Positions 45,659 through 56,005 of a stretch of DNA of 64,000 nucleotides are shown here, one piece after another. Below the pieces are notes generated by a model. That model worked only from the letters and a program-made list of their open reading frames with translations, did no database searches and was not told the DNA's origin. Position 1 is the first letter of the stretch. Every line of letters begins with the position of its first letter. The stretch is from positions 409,879 to 473,878 of the forward strand of contig KN834777.1 of assembly GCA_000827265.1 (NCBI GenBank). The letters run 5' to 3'. This DNA comes from Collybiopsis luxurians FD-317 M1 (taxonomy: Eukaryota; Basidiomycota; Agaricomycetes; Agaricales; Omphalotaceae). The translations under genes and the position numbers were made by a program.

Positions 45659-46620
45659 TTACCATTTGAGGTATTTCTCCACAATTTTCAACATTTCCTG
45701 GACGACCTTGTCCGACCCAATGTTAAGATCAACAAATTGGATGGAAGTCTTTGACTGCGTGGTAGGATTGATAAACCCTTGCGGATCAGAGAGCTTCGCT
45801 GTCACAGCACGCTTCAAATCTCGTTGCATCCTATAAAATCAATGAGTGACGATAGGCTGAAGGATGAGATCTGGATATACCCGAGGAGCGCATTATGTGT
45901 AGCTGGGGCGACGATCTCCTCAAATTTAGCCTCCCAATTGCCCTGTCCATCGAACCACACCCAGGGCTTCTCATAGTATGTAGCCACAATAGCGAAGCCG
46001 TAACGAACCTTATACGGACTGATTTCGTATGTGTACACCAGCCCTTCAGCGGCCCTAGCTCCGGCGATTGGCAGAGCGTTTTCCTCAGCCGTCTCAATGG
46101 CCTTTTTAACATCGTTGAACGGCTTTTTATTATCACCTGTATCGAACAACTTGTAGGCCTTCGTGTCCTTTCTCCATACACCCAATGAGTGCCCTGAGGA
46201 TTTTGGAACGTAGTCTTTGGGGGTAAAGCTGATGACTCCAACTCTGTTTGGATCGGGCGTTCGAAGTGGATTCCCTTCATCCCACTTGATATTGTCCTTA
46301 GTAGGGTCAAACTCGGCGGCGGAAGAGTGGGCCATGATGGAGAGCTCACAAACTGCTTGGGCTTAAATATGCGCAGAGTCGGCAGACACAGCTGGTAATT
46401 GTGGCAACGTTGTTAACCACATGCCTTGCTAAGAGGAGTTTCTGTTAAACACTGTAGAATAGTCGTGATAGACAGTGGTAATGAGGGTACCTCCAGGCTC
46501 CGTAGCCTGACGTGGATGCGAACTATCTGGCAAGCCGCAAGCATTGTTATTCAATTCTCAGCACTACTGTCATTCAGCTGGAATGGAGCAATTCAAACAG
46601 AATAGCCGATCATACTAACC
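45125..46620. repeat. Tandem segmental duplication, unit 1
   Basis: Closely similar to 47115-48945 in the same order: CTCTGGACTTCGCTTCGAAG, GGCTCATTCTACCCACCCTT, GTGTATACTCTCTGCTGTCC, then the minus-strand gene and its upstream region (GTAATGAGGG.ACCTCCAGG). Confidence 0.85.
45659..46335 (-). CDS. Uncharacterised ~208-residue protein, tandem copy 1
   Basis: Exon 1 is 45881-46335 and exon 2 is 45659-45830, joined by a 50-bp GT-AG intron in frame (LLG/MQRDLKRAVTAKL). The sequence is soluble and Trp/Tyr/Lys-rich, with segments HSLGVWRKDTKAYKLFDTGD, PIAGARAAEGL, YYEKPWVWFDGQG and a C-terminal helix VQEMLKIVEKYLKW. There is no signal peptide or membrane segment. I do not recognise the family. The paralogue at 48009-48676 has the same gene structure and conserved frame despite many base changes, which supports a real gene under selection. 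Confidence 0.75.
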
Positions 46621-48008
46621 TATAATCTATGTATTTATCTCAGGCTCTGCGGATGCGAACAGGCCTGGTCATTCGGGAAGTAATCTAGGATTCTACGATA
46701 TTTGGGGGCGGAGTTGAAGTTATTCCGAGTCCCGATTTTGTTGTTATTCTTAAGAATACTGTCCCATTTTAAGCAGTTCGTATGTCCAGTGTCTTAGAAT
46801 TTTTCTTAGGCACCTGTGGGCACTTAGCCTTTTATAGTAGTTAAATTTCATAAATTCCTTGATGTCCCGGCGTCCAACAGGCGGTTATGAAAAATAAATT
46901 TTGTATGATTTGTCCCATTGTCCCACCCCTTACAAAGTGCCCAAAATGCAACAGTAACGAGTGAGCGGGAAAGCTCATGAGCTTAAAACAGAAGGCAGCC
47001 ACTGGAACTGTTATTGATTTGGGTAAAATAGAATGGGTCAAGGGACCCAAATCATGTTCCACTTCCAGATTTAGGAAGGGAGACTTGAGTAATACTGTAT
47101 TACACATTATACCTATTTGACCTCTGAGTCGCGGTAGTTCGTACAATGTGGATATATGCCATCATAGAGCCAACCCCATCATAGAGTACTTTTCTCCTAC
47201 TCAGTGACCGACTGCTTTTTCATTTCTCCTCTGGACTTCGCTTCGAAGCTGTCTATAGCTGGGTTCTCTGAAACATGGGTGACATGTGCGGTATTCAATG
47301 CTTCAACCCAACTCCAATATCTGACGCATTTCCCTTGCGGTTGCGGTGGATCTACTGCGGTGGATCTAATACCACCATTATAGGGTAGCATTTCCTACAT
47401 TATGTTCAACTGCTTTTCTATTTCTTCTTCAGACTTCGCTTCAGCCTTCAATAGCTACCTACGTGTGGGTGGCGTGCGCAGTTTTCAACCACCCCCCCCC
47501 CTCACCTTCACAGCTCCTTCTACACGTCCGACACATTTCCAAGCCTGACTATGGATCCAAAGTCGATATGGTTTTTATGTAACAAAAGAGAACCTCGTTT
47601 CTTTTGGTGCAGTCACGCCTGCATGGTATGCAGTAGTGTGCAGAATTTTCCGGGCTGCAAAGCTAATTTGCTGCGGAGCAGATTTTTCTTGAGGCTTCAA
47701 TGGTTTGGAGGTATCGTCTTTGGCTCATTCTACCCACCCTTTCATCCGTTCTTGAAGTGAGAGGAAGGTCGAGTGCAATCGCTGAAAGTATTGCCTACGG
47801 TTCCATATAAAATTCTTACGGTCTCGTTCCATCGTGTATACTCTCTGCTGTCCGCCATCAACGATACTCAAATTTTTACAAAGAAATTGTACAACGAATT
47901 GATACAAACAAAACCAACGCATGGAAATTGTTTCTGGTTGGATCAATACCCAGAACGGTCTACCTCTGGAATTAAATCAGAAATCGCATGATAGTTTCAA
48001 CTGAGAAT
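46621..48008. other. Spacer between the two duplicates
   Basis: 46621-47110 is unique and shows no gene. From 47115 the second duplication unit starts. Its part at about 47290-47690 is extra relative to unit 1 and includes a degenerate internal repeat (CTCTGGACTTCGCTTCGAAG-like words at 47230 and 47430) and a C10 run near 47494. Confidence 0.4.
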
Positions 48009-48945
48009 TTACCATTTGAGGTATTTCTCCACAATTTTCAACATTTCCTGGACAACGGTGTCCGATCCAAAATTAAGATCAACAAATTGGATGGAAGTAG
48101 TTGACTGCGTGGTAGGATTGATAAACCCTTGCGGATCAGAGAGCTTCGCTGTCACAGCACGCTTCAAATCTCGTTGCATTCTAAAAAACCAATGAGTTAC
48201 GATAGGCTGAGTGAGGAGATCTGGATATACCCGAGGAGCGCATTATGTGTAGCTGGGGCGACGATCTTGTCAAATGTAGCCTTCCAATCGCCCTGTCCAT
48301 CGAACCACACCCAAGGCTTCTCATAGTATGTAGCCACAACGGCGAAGCCATAACGAACCTTATACGGATTGATTTCGTATGTGTACTCCAGCCCTTCAGC
48401 GGCCCTAGCTCCAGCGATTGGCAGAGTGTTTTTCTCAGCCGTCTCAATGGCCTTTTTAGCATCGTTGAATGGCTTTTTATTATCACCTGTATCGAACAAC
48501 TTATAGGTCTTCGTGTCTTTTCTCCATACACCCAATGAGTGCCTCGAGGAATTTGGGAGGTAGTCTTCAGGCGTAAATCTAATTACCCCCGCTCTTTCTG
48601 GATCGGGCCGTCGAGTGGGATCCCCTTCATCCCACCTGATATTGTTCTTTTTAGGGTCAAAGGACGGTTGGGCCATGGTGGAGTTGATGCGGGTAGGAAC
48701 TCACAAGTTGCTTGGGCTTAAATATGGGAAGACAGTTAGTAATTGTGCAACGTTGTTAATCACATGCATTGCTATGAAAAACTTCTGTCAAACATTATAG
48801 AATAGTTGTGATAGACAATGGTAATGAGGGCACCTCCAGGCTCCGTTGCATGACCCGGATGCGAACTATTTGGCAAGCGTCGTCATTCAATTCTCTGGCA
48901 TCCAGCTGGAATGGATCAATTCATACAGAATAGCCGATCATACTA
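47115..48945. repeat. Tandem segmental duplication, unit 2
   Basis: Second copy of 45125-46620, about 2 kb downstream in direct orientation, longer by an insert at about 47290-47690. Confidence 0.85.
48009..48676 (-). CDS. Uncharacterised ~205-residue protein, tandem copy 2
   Basis: Exon 1 is 48231-48676 and exon 2 is 48009-48180, with an intron of 50 bp at the same place as in copy 1. The protein differs from copy 1 at several N-terminal positions and lacks three residues there (MAQPSFDPKKNNIRWDEGD). It keeps HSLGVWRKDTKTYKLFDTGD, PIAGARAAEGLEYTYE and YYEKPWVWFDGQG. Function is unknown. Confidence 0.75.
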
Positions 48946-49740
48946 GCCGAAGGCGGCTAAGATCCAACAGCTTTCAGGCGAGTTACCCCCCTCCGCAACT
49001 GGCATTCCGACGCCTTTGTGACTTATCCTTTTAACGTGAATCGAGGGGAAAATATAAGTCCATGAACTTAGGCAGCCCAAGTCAATTTACCAATAGCTAA
49101 AATACATCCAAATTTACATATAAGTCAGAATAATATACAGACCTACCACTGTGAGTCAGCCAATCGATTAGTATACTTATTCGGATCCCACGATTGACGA
49201 ATCTACATACTAACATGCCATCAGGGCGACTTGAGGGCGACTTAGAAATATATGTATATATAAAAAGCACACACGCCGTTTGGGAGTTGTTACATAGGGA
49301 GAGAAGCTCTAGAATGAGTTTAGAATCGCCAGGTGACAAGCAGGAGTACCCCGGCATTGAAACGTAACAGGCATCCTGAACAGCGATTGATCGAATCTGG
49401 CATATCATGATCAGTTCTCGGTAATACTCATGCCCTGCAGTAGGTCGGGTTGGCAGGTCGCACAACGTCTGAAATACACGTCCAACAGGTTGTTCACGGT
49501 TACACCGCGTGCTGGCAGTTCCACGGTTTGATTGTGGTCTGTTTTACCCTGAACCCCGCTTAAAGCTCGCTTAGCTGCCAAAGTCTGGCATAAGGCCGAA
49601 AGGAGCATAGAAATGAGGTAAAGATATGACGTATACATTCTCCGAAACCTTCAACCCTCACTTTGACCGTTAAGTAGTCAAAATGGAACTGGAAATACAC
49701 ACATTAGTTAGAATAACCGTGTTCTTTTTTGTGCAGAATG
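48946..49740. other. Intergenic, no gene recognised
   Basis: Only short motif-less open frames on the minus strand (for example 49411-49638). It separates the duplicated genes from the transposon-rich right end. Confidence 0.35.
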
Positions 49741-50291
49741 AAACACCATTGTCATTCACGAGCTCAGAGAATCACCATCGAAATACATCATACATGTGTT
49801 TACCATGCACTTGCAGTGTGTAAGATCATATATGAACAATTAGTTTCTCGCCTTGCATCCCAACTAGATACGAAATGTTTGAAGAGCTTGATTCCAGCGG
49901 TGAGGCTCCTTTCATCCAAAGGATACTTGTTCCATGTTCTTATTACAGTTTCCATACTAGTTTTCCAACGGCGAGATTCAGACTCCCATTACCTATGTCT
50001 GGCATGTAATGAAAATACATGGCGGAAACGAACCCATGCAATTCGACATGCACAGTCTGCAATGCATCAAAGGCAACTCCAACCGGTACCTGAACCATTC
50101 CAAACTTCTATTCAATCTTCAGCATCACTTTCATCTGCCAATGACCTCCCTACCACTAGCAGTGCAGCTGTTGTCATAGGGCCTCTAATGCACACTTTGC
50201 AAGAGCTACATAGTTCAGATTCAATTAATCAGCAAGAACAGAGGTGCCGCAACTTTACCAATGCAGCCTCAGTACCTACTCAGACAGAGCC
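49741..50291 (+). pseudogene. Transposon-like gene start, cut by the LTR retrotransposon
   Basis: After a likely intron (about 49899-49961) the frame reads RRDSDSHYLCLACNENTWRK and then HAIRHAQSAMHQRQLQ, a C2-x-H2-like finger. A Ser/Thr/Gln-rich stretch with VVIGPLMHTLQELHSSD follows. This resembles the N-terminal region of ORFs in agaricomycete Plavaka/KDZ-type DNA transposons. The frame runs directly into the LTR at 50292, so the gene is truncated and its continuation would lie beyond the right window edge. The start is uncertain. Confidence 0.45.
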
Positions 50292-50986
50292 TGTTAGGAC
50301 CTTTACTACCTTTGTTGTTAGAAGCTTGTAGCAGGTTCAGTGAATAGAAAGTAATTTATTATACCACAGCTGAGACAGAATACGTGATGGGGAGTCGCTA
50401 CATATGACAAGTGATCGAGTCCTGTACAGTTTGAGTATTTGATATAGAGGAATGATCCTTGAGTGTCAAATAACAAATCTAGTAGCTCGGTGCGACTAGA
50501 AGTTGTATATTGAAAGAACTCATTAAGATGGTATTAATGAGGGTTGACTTGGGAGGTTCGTAACTCAGTGTCTGTTTACCCTACGAGACGGAATATTCGA
50601 AAGGCTATGGCAGTCGAATAGTCTTGTCAATCAGTTTGACAAGTGAGAAGTGGATATACCAGTGACTCGGTGTCAATGGGGTTTGCTCGACTCGGTGTTA
50701 AGCAGAATAATATTATAGACTAGTGAACAAGAGAACAGAAACAACACAGATCAAGATAGTTCAGGTAATAACAGCATTAGTGTGAGAGATGTAGGTACAA
50801 GGCTTTTATACTCTGCGGGAAGACATGTGGTCTTGTGAATAGACATTTGGAATGAGCAACTGGTTAGTTTGCCTTGCAAAATGTGTGTCAGATTTGGAGA
50901 GCTGAATTGATTGGTAAGACTATTATCGAGTCATGGGGTGAGTGTACTGGTTGGAAAGAGCAGAAAAAATAGTGTAGGGCATAACA
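50292..50986 (-). repeat. Left LTR (3' LTR of the element)
   Basis: TGTTAGGACC...GGGCATAACA, 695 bp. It differs from the right LTR at about 32 positions, about 30 of which are CG versus TG or CA. Confidence 0.93.
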
Positions 50987-51182
50987 TTACCCCCCCCAAG
51001 GGCCTTGAGCCCTCGAAAGGACACATAGCTTTTGATGCGACACAGTGTTGTGACTGCCGCACCATCAGATTGAGTTTTGATGTGCCGGCTGCTGGATTTC
51101 AATCGAAAACTCTAAGTCCGAAGGCCTTATAAAGCTGGCACTCTGGGTTTTTGAGTCATTTTCCTCTCTTCCTTCGACCACT

Positions 51183-53090
51183 ATGTCTGCTTCGCAATCA
51201 TTCCCCAACCAACCCACTGCCTCTTCCAGTAATTTGGGAGGGTTGAGGCCCCGACTCATCCTCAAGGTTCCGCAGTCCTCCCAATCAGTGTCCCTTCTTC
51301 CTTTTTTGAATGCTCTTCCTTCTGCTCCCCCAACGGCAAAGAAGATGTGATGTGTGGCCTTTGAGTGCAGTACACATCTCTGATATCCTTCCATTTCCAT
51401 TATGGACAGCATTCCCCCCTCCCTTCCTACTGGCCTCCAGCCCATTTATGAAGATGTGTATCTGGCCAACTCGAGTCCTGAGGTTTTGGATAGGGTAGAT
51501 ATCAAAGAGTGGAGGGATATTTTCCGAAATTACCCATCTTGCGAGTATTGTGCCTCGCACAACCTTCACTCCACTTGCTCCCTCTGCCCCAACTCTTTGT
51601 TGTGCACTACTTGTGAAGCAAACTACCCCTCTAGCAAGAAATTCTGTTCCTTCAAGAGTGTTTTTTGGCTTCTTCAGTTCCATATTCTTGCTAAGCTCCC
51701 TTTCATCGTCGCCTATTGTATTGTATCAAGTCGAGGGCTGTTTATTATTTGGGGCAAGGAATGGACTGCCTTAACAATGGGGTTACAGAATGTTCCCTAC
51801 TATCGCAGTCATCCGGAGGAGTTGGGACTACCTTCAGACGGACCAAGGGTTTCAGAAGGTAAATGGAAAGCTGGTGAGTCCAATGAGTCTGCAGTTATTA
51901 TAAGTACTCATTAGCCTTCTAGTCATTTCTTCAAATGCATTTCGAAAGAGTCAGCTCCTTCGAGAGGAAAGGGTGCATCTCGGGGAGCCGAGTTGTGAAC
52001 CAATTGTTCTGACTTCATCTTGCAAGGGGAAGGAGGTCATTCGTGACCCTGTAGATGTCAATGTGGAGATGGGAGTTCTGGAAGAGCTAGATGGAATGAA
52101 CTTGGAATACCTGGAAGAAGCCCCACCTCCCTCTACTCCCGTTTGGAAAGCCGTCGATACCCAATCCTATAGTGTGGTTTCGGGTTTGACGACGTGGTTT
52201 TTCGAACCTCTTGTCAAGCGAGTCCCTTCCAATGGTTCTTCCCTGACTCGGGACAAAAGTAAGTCTCAGTTCTAGCTTTTTTGTATGTCCATTCTAATTG
52301 ACCTTTCTAGTGGTAAAAACTGCCGTCGAATGTGTTGTTATGAGGATGGCGTCATTGTTTGCCGGTCCTGGGAAAAAGATGCTCAAGCAGGATTTGTGGT
52401 CTCTGGTGGATGGACTGATTCAGGGGGCATTCAATGGTCTCGAAGAACAATTGGTGCATATTCCCATACTTTTGTAGATTTATCAAGTCATTTACTGTTC
52501 TTTTATGTTCCTTTTTAGCAACACTCGCCTTCCAAACCCCCTGCTTCCTTCTCAAGCAAGTCCCTGCTGCAATTTGTTGAGTCGCTAACTGTTGTGAATA
52601 TGACCTCTGCCAACATCGTTGATTCCCAACAGGACAAGCTCCTCTGAGCATATTGGGAGTATTAAGCTTTATCGCAGAAGTCAGATTGTTTGGAGACTGA
52701 GAATCTCCATCTGAAGGAGCAAGTGTCTTCACAGGAAAGTCAGTTGGAGGAGAAGGACAAGGAATTAACTCATCTGAAATCCTTCGTAAGGCATTTCAAA
52801 GGTGACATTCAGTCGTCGGTAAGTTCCTTTCTTCTCTTTTGACTGGTTTAGTTTTTTGATAGGATATCTTACAGGAGGTTTAGCAATTAAGGGGAGTACT
52901 GGAAGCTCAGGGTGGCAAGATAGAGGAGCTAAAGAAGAAGTTGGCTGCAAGTGAGGAGGCCCGTTGAGTTGCAGCGGAAGAGTCAAAGTCGCGAGATGAA
53001 GAACTCGCCCAACTTTGGCAGCTTTTTGAGTTGGTCCAAGGGCAGTTTGCTGCTGCCTCACCTACAAAGCATTCTTCTGGTAGTTCCTAG
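51183..53090 (+). pseudogene. Antisense accessory gene 1: Cys-rich finger plus coiled coil
   Basis: Lies on the strand opposite to gag-pol, starting ~200 bp inside the left LTR. The N-terminus MSASQSFPNQP leads into a basic, Pro/Ser-rich region (RPRLILKVPQSS). A Cys cluster follows (CEYCASHNLHSTCSLC and LLCTTCEANY...FC), the kind of Cys-rich finger common in basidiomycete retrotransposon-linked ORFs. The C-terminal part is a coiled coil (LEEKDKELTHLKSF, then LEAQGGKIEELKKKLAASEE). Canonical introns on this strand are visible at 52259-52310 (GTAAGT...TTTCTAG) and 52819-52874 (GTAAGT...TTACAG). Early stops after AKKM and STHL are TGA, as from CGA, so the copy is damaged. Function is unknown; DNA or RNA binding is possible. 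Confidence 0.65.
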
Positions 53091-53390
53091 TACTTTCAAC
53101 TCATAGATTTCTTGTATCTAGCTAGATTCCTACTCCAAATTTTTGTACTTCTTTTTCCAATTAATTCTTGCACTCCTTTTTTGGGCTCCTACCTTGTGTG
53201 AATAAGAACTTGCCCCGGGTTCACAATAAAAGATCTCCTGAGAATTGAAGTATTCAAAAATTTCCATGAGGTGTATGCATGTGGCTGCACATTTCATCCC
53301 TTATTAGGTTCATATTGGGCATCCTTGTCTCGATAAAAGGACACTTTTCAAGACTATTTCTCTATCCTCATTTTGAGATCCTCCCTTGTC

Positions 53391-54295
53391 ATGGCTTCCC
53401 CTTCTCCCTTTGACTCTGCTTCATTCCTAGATCATCTTGCTGATGCTGCTGAGAGTATTTCTCAAGTTGTATCTGATCAGGACATCCTTGTGAACCAAGC
53501 TCATTGTGAGTTTGGGTGACTGCAGAGGGTTGTTGAGGGTCAATCTGATGAGATTCACAAGTTGTGAGAACTCTTGAGTCAAACCACGCAGGAATTTGAA
53601 GATAAGATGCTCGAGTCATCTGTATGTCTTTTCGACTTGTCGTAGGGTTTCCATGGCTCACTGATCCTTCCTAGCGAGATGCCCAGGAGGCCAGATATCT
53701 TCATGAAACTGCTGAAGTGACCATTAAGGAGCAAGATTGGGTTATTAAGGAGTTGTGAGACTCTCTTGTTGAGTCCCACAACCTCCAACTTGCTGCTGAA
53801 GCTTTGGCCCAGGGGCATGGAGTTGAATTATCTCGATTTCACGGTGTTTATGAGGAGCTTCGTTGTCTCTTGAATATTGGAGATCTGCCCTTGGAACCAG
53901 TGACTACTAGCACCGTTGCCGCTATGGACATATGGGGTGGTCCTTCATCTGAATCCTTTCCTTTCAAGATGAAGAGTGACTCTACTCCCAATTCCCTATC
54001 CAATTTCGTTCCTTCTCTCGATACCACTTCCCTTCCCAGTACTCTCATTGAGACTCGCAATACATCTCCTGTAGTGATCTTTTTGTCTGGTCACCCTAAT
54101 GCCTACTTTGTTTGCACTGGGGAGGATCCTTTGACCTATTTGTTGGTTGAAAAGAATGAAGATGAATTGGCAGATCCCAGCCTCCATATGGCTCTGACCT
54201 TGCAGGATATACGGGAGCAGATGGAGATCAAGCGTGTTGAGGATTTATATGCCCAGGAACTGGAGGAAGTATTTGGAATCCCTTTCAACATTTGA
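53391..54295 (+). pseudogene. Antisense accessory gene 2: helical protein, unknown function
   Basis: Starts MASPSPFDSASFLDHL, continues with helical, Glu/Gln/Leu-rich segments (DAAESISQVVSDQDILV, LLSQTTQEFEDKMLESS). An intron of 53 bp (53622-53674, GTATGT...CCTAG) is followed by DAQEARYLHETAEVTIKEQD. The last 163 codons are open, with EELRCLLNIGDLPLEP and SLHMALTLQDIREQMEIKRV, ending at 54295. Three in-frame stops are TGA, as from CGA. It is convergent with pol, whose frame ends near 54548. No family was recognised. Confidence 0.6.
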
Positions 54296-55925
54296 GCTGA
54301 ACATGATGAATTAATCGAGTTGTCCTTTGATTAGTCCTTCCGTTCCAGCCTTCTGTACCTGTATATCCCAATCTATGCCCACTGTATGCTTTATTTCCCT
54401 GAAATGGAATTATGAATTTGTTATGATTTTTGATAATAATAGAGAGAAATGTGTTGAGAAATTGGAAATGAAAACTTGAAGTATTGCTTTTACCCCCCCC
54501 TTTAAGGTTGAGGTTTTGATTTTGAGAGTCATTTCTCCCATTTAAATGACAGCTTCAGCTGCCTGTCTCAACTCCCTTTCCTCCTTGTCTTATAGGGCTA
54601 GGCTTTTGAGTTCTTTGAGGAGCTTGAGAGGTAACTTTCATTTCCTCGGATGTGCTTTCTCCCACTCGCGAATCAAATCAATACTTCCTACCATACCTTT
54701 CCAGGGAATCCAGGACTCCTCATCATACCCTTTCCATTTGATCAAGTACTGGATTCCTCTGTCTGTTTCTCCCATTGGACGACTGTCTTTTATTGACTCA
54801 ACTTCATATTCCGGTTCCCCTTTAATGAAGATTGGTGGGGGTGGCAATATGACTCACTGGAAAGGATCCAGATGATGGGGTTTTAGTCTATCAACATGGA
54901 ATACATTATGGATTCATTGTAGGTCCCCTGGTAACTTGAGTCGATAGGCATGAGATCCTATTTTATCGAGTATTGTATAGGGTCCTGCCCACTTGTGATC
55001 CAATTTTTTGGTAGGCCTTCTTGTTCGGATGTTACCCATATCCAACCAGACTTGGTCGCCCTTTTTCCAATCAGGATTTCTGGCACGGTAGCGATTGAAC
55101 TGATTCGCTGCTGCCTCGTTTGCTTTGTATATTCATTGTTTTAAATATTTGTGTATTTCTTTTAACTCGGTAGCATACTGGTTTACTTCTGAGTTGTTCA
55201 CCTTTGAAAGGTTGATTGAAAGTTTCAGATGGTAACCTTTATTTGCAAAGAAGGGTGTTAATCCTGTAGTTGAATGGGGAGTGTTGTTGTATATGAATTC
55301 TGCGATAGATAATAAGGCATCCCAGTCGTCTTGGTTGTAAGATGTATAGATTCTTAGGTATCCTTTGAGGCTTTGATTAGTTCTCTCTGTCTGTCCATCC
55401 ATTTGAGGGTGATATGCCATTGAGAGACAAGACTCGATACCAAGTATCTTACACAATTCCTTCCAAAACTGGGAGATGAACAAGCTTCCTTGATCCAAGA
55501 TGATATCCACTGGTAGCCCATGTTTTGAGAATACATTTTCAAGGAATAGTCTTGTAAATTCCTTTGCAGTGTCTGTCGTGTGACAGGGAATATAGATGGC
55601 CTGTTTTGTGAGCCGATCTACTACTACTAGGATTGCATCAAATTGTTCCTTTCCTGCTTTCGGGAGTTGTACTATATGGTCCATTGAAATTGAGCTCCAG
55701 GGTCTTTGCCCAATGGGTAGAGGTTTCAGATTCCCATATTGCAGAGTTCTTCTAGCCTTGGATCTTATACAAGTATGGCAGCTTTGTACGTAGTGATGTA
55801 TGTCCTTGCTGCTTCCTTTCTAAAAGAACAACTGATTGAGTATCTTTTTTGTTTTCTTCTTGCCTGGATGTCCTCTAAGTGTGTGATCGTGATAGGCAGA
55901 TAGTATGTCTCATTGAAGGTCTGTG

Positions 55926-56005
55926 TCATTAGGGACATATATCCAACCTTGTCATTAGGGACATATATCCAACCTTGTCATTAGGGACATATATCCAACC
56001 TTGTC
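55926..56005. repeat. 26-bp tandem triplication inside pol
   Basis: Three copies of a 26-bp unit beginning TCATTAGGGACATATATCC. The two extra copies add 52 bp, which is not a multiple of three, and exactly account for the frame difference between the RNase H and integrase parts. Confidence 0.9.

Noticed and set aside
47490..47505. C-run as a regulatory or switch signal
   Set aside because: A simple homopolymer in an insert without a gene; likely slippage-prone sequence only.
55926..56005. CRISPR-like array
   Set aside because: The 26-bp copies are directly adjacent without spacers, inside a retrotransposon pol gene of a eukaryote.
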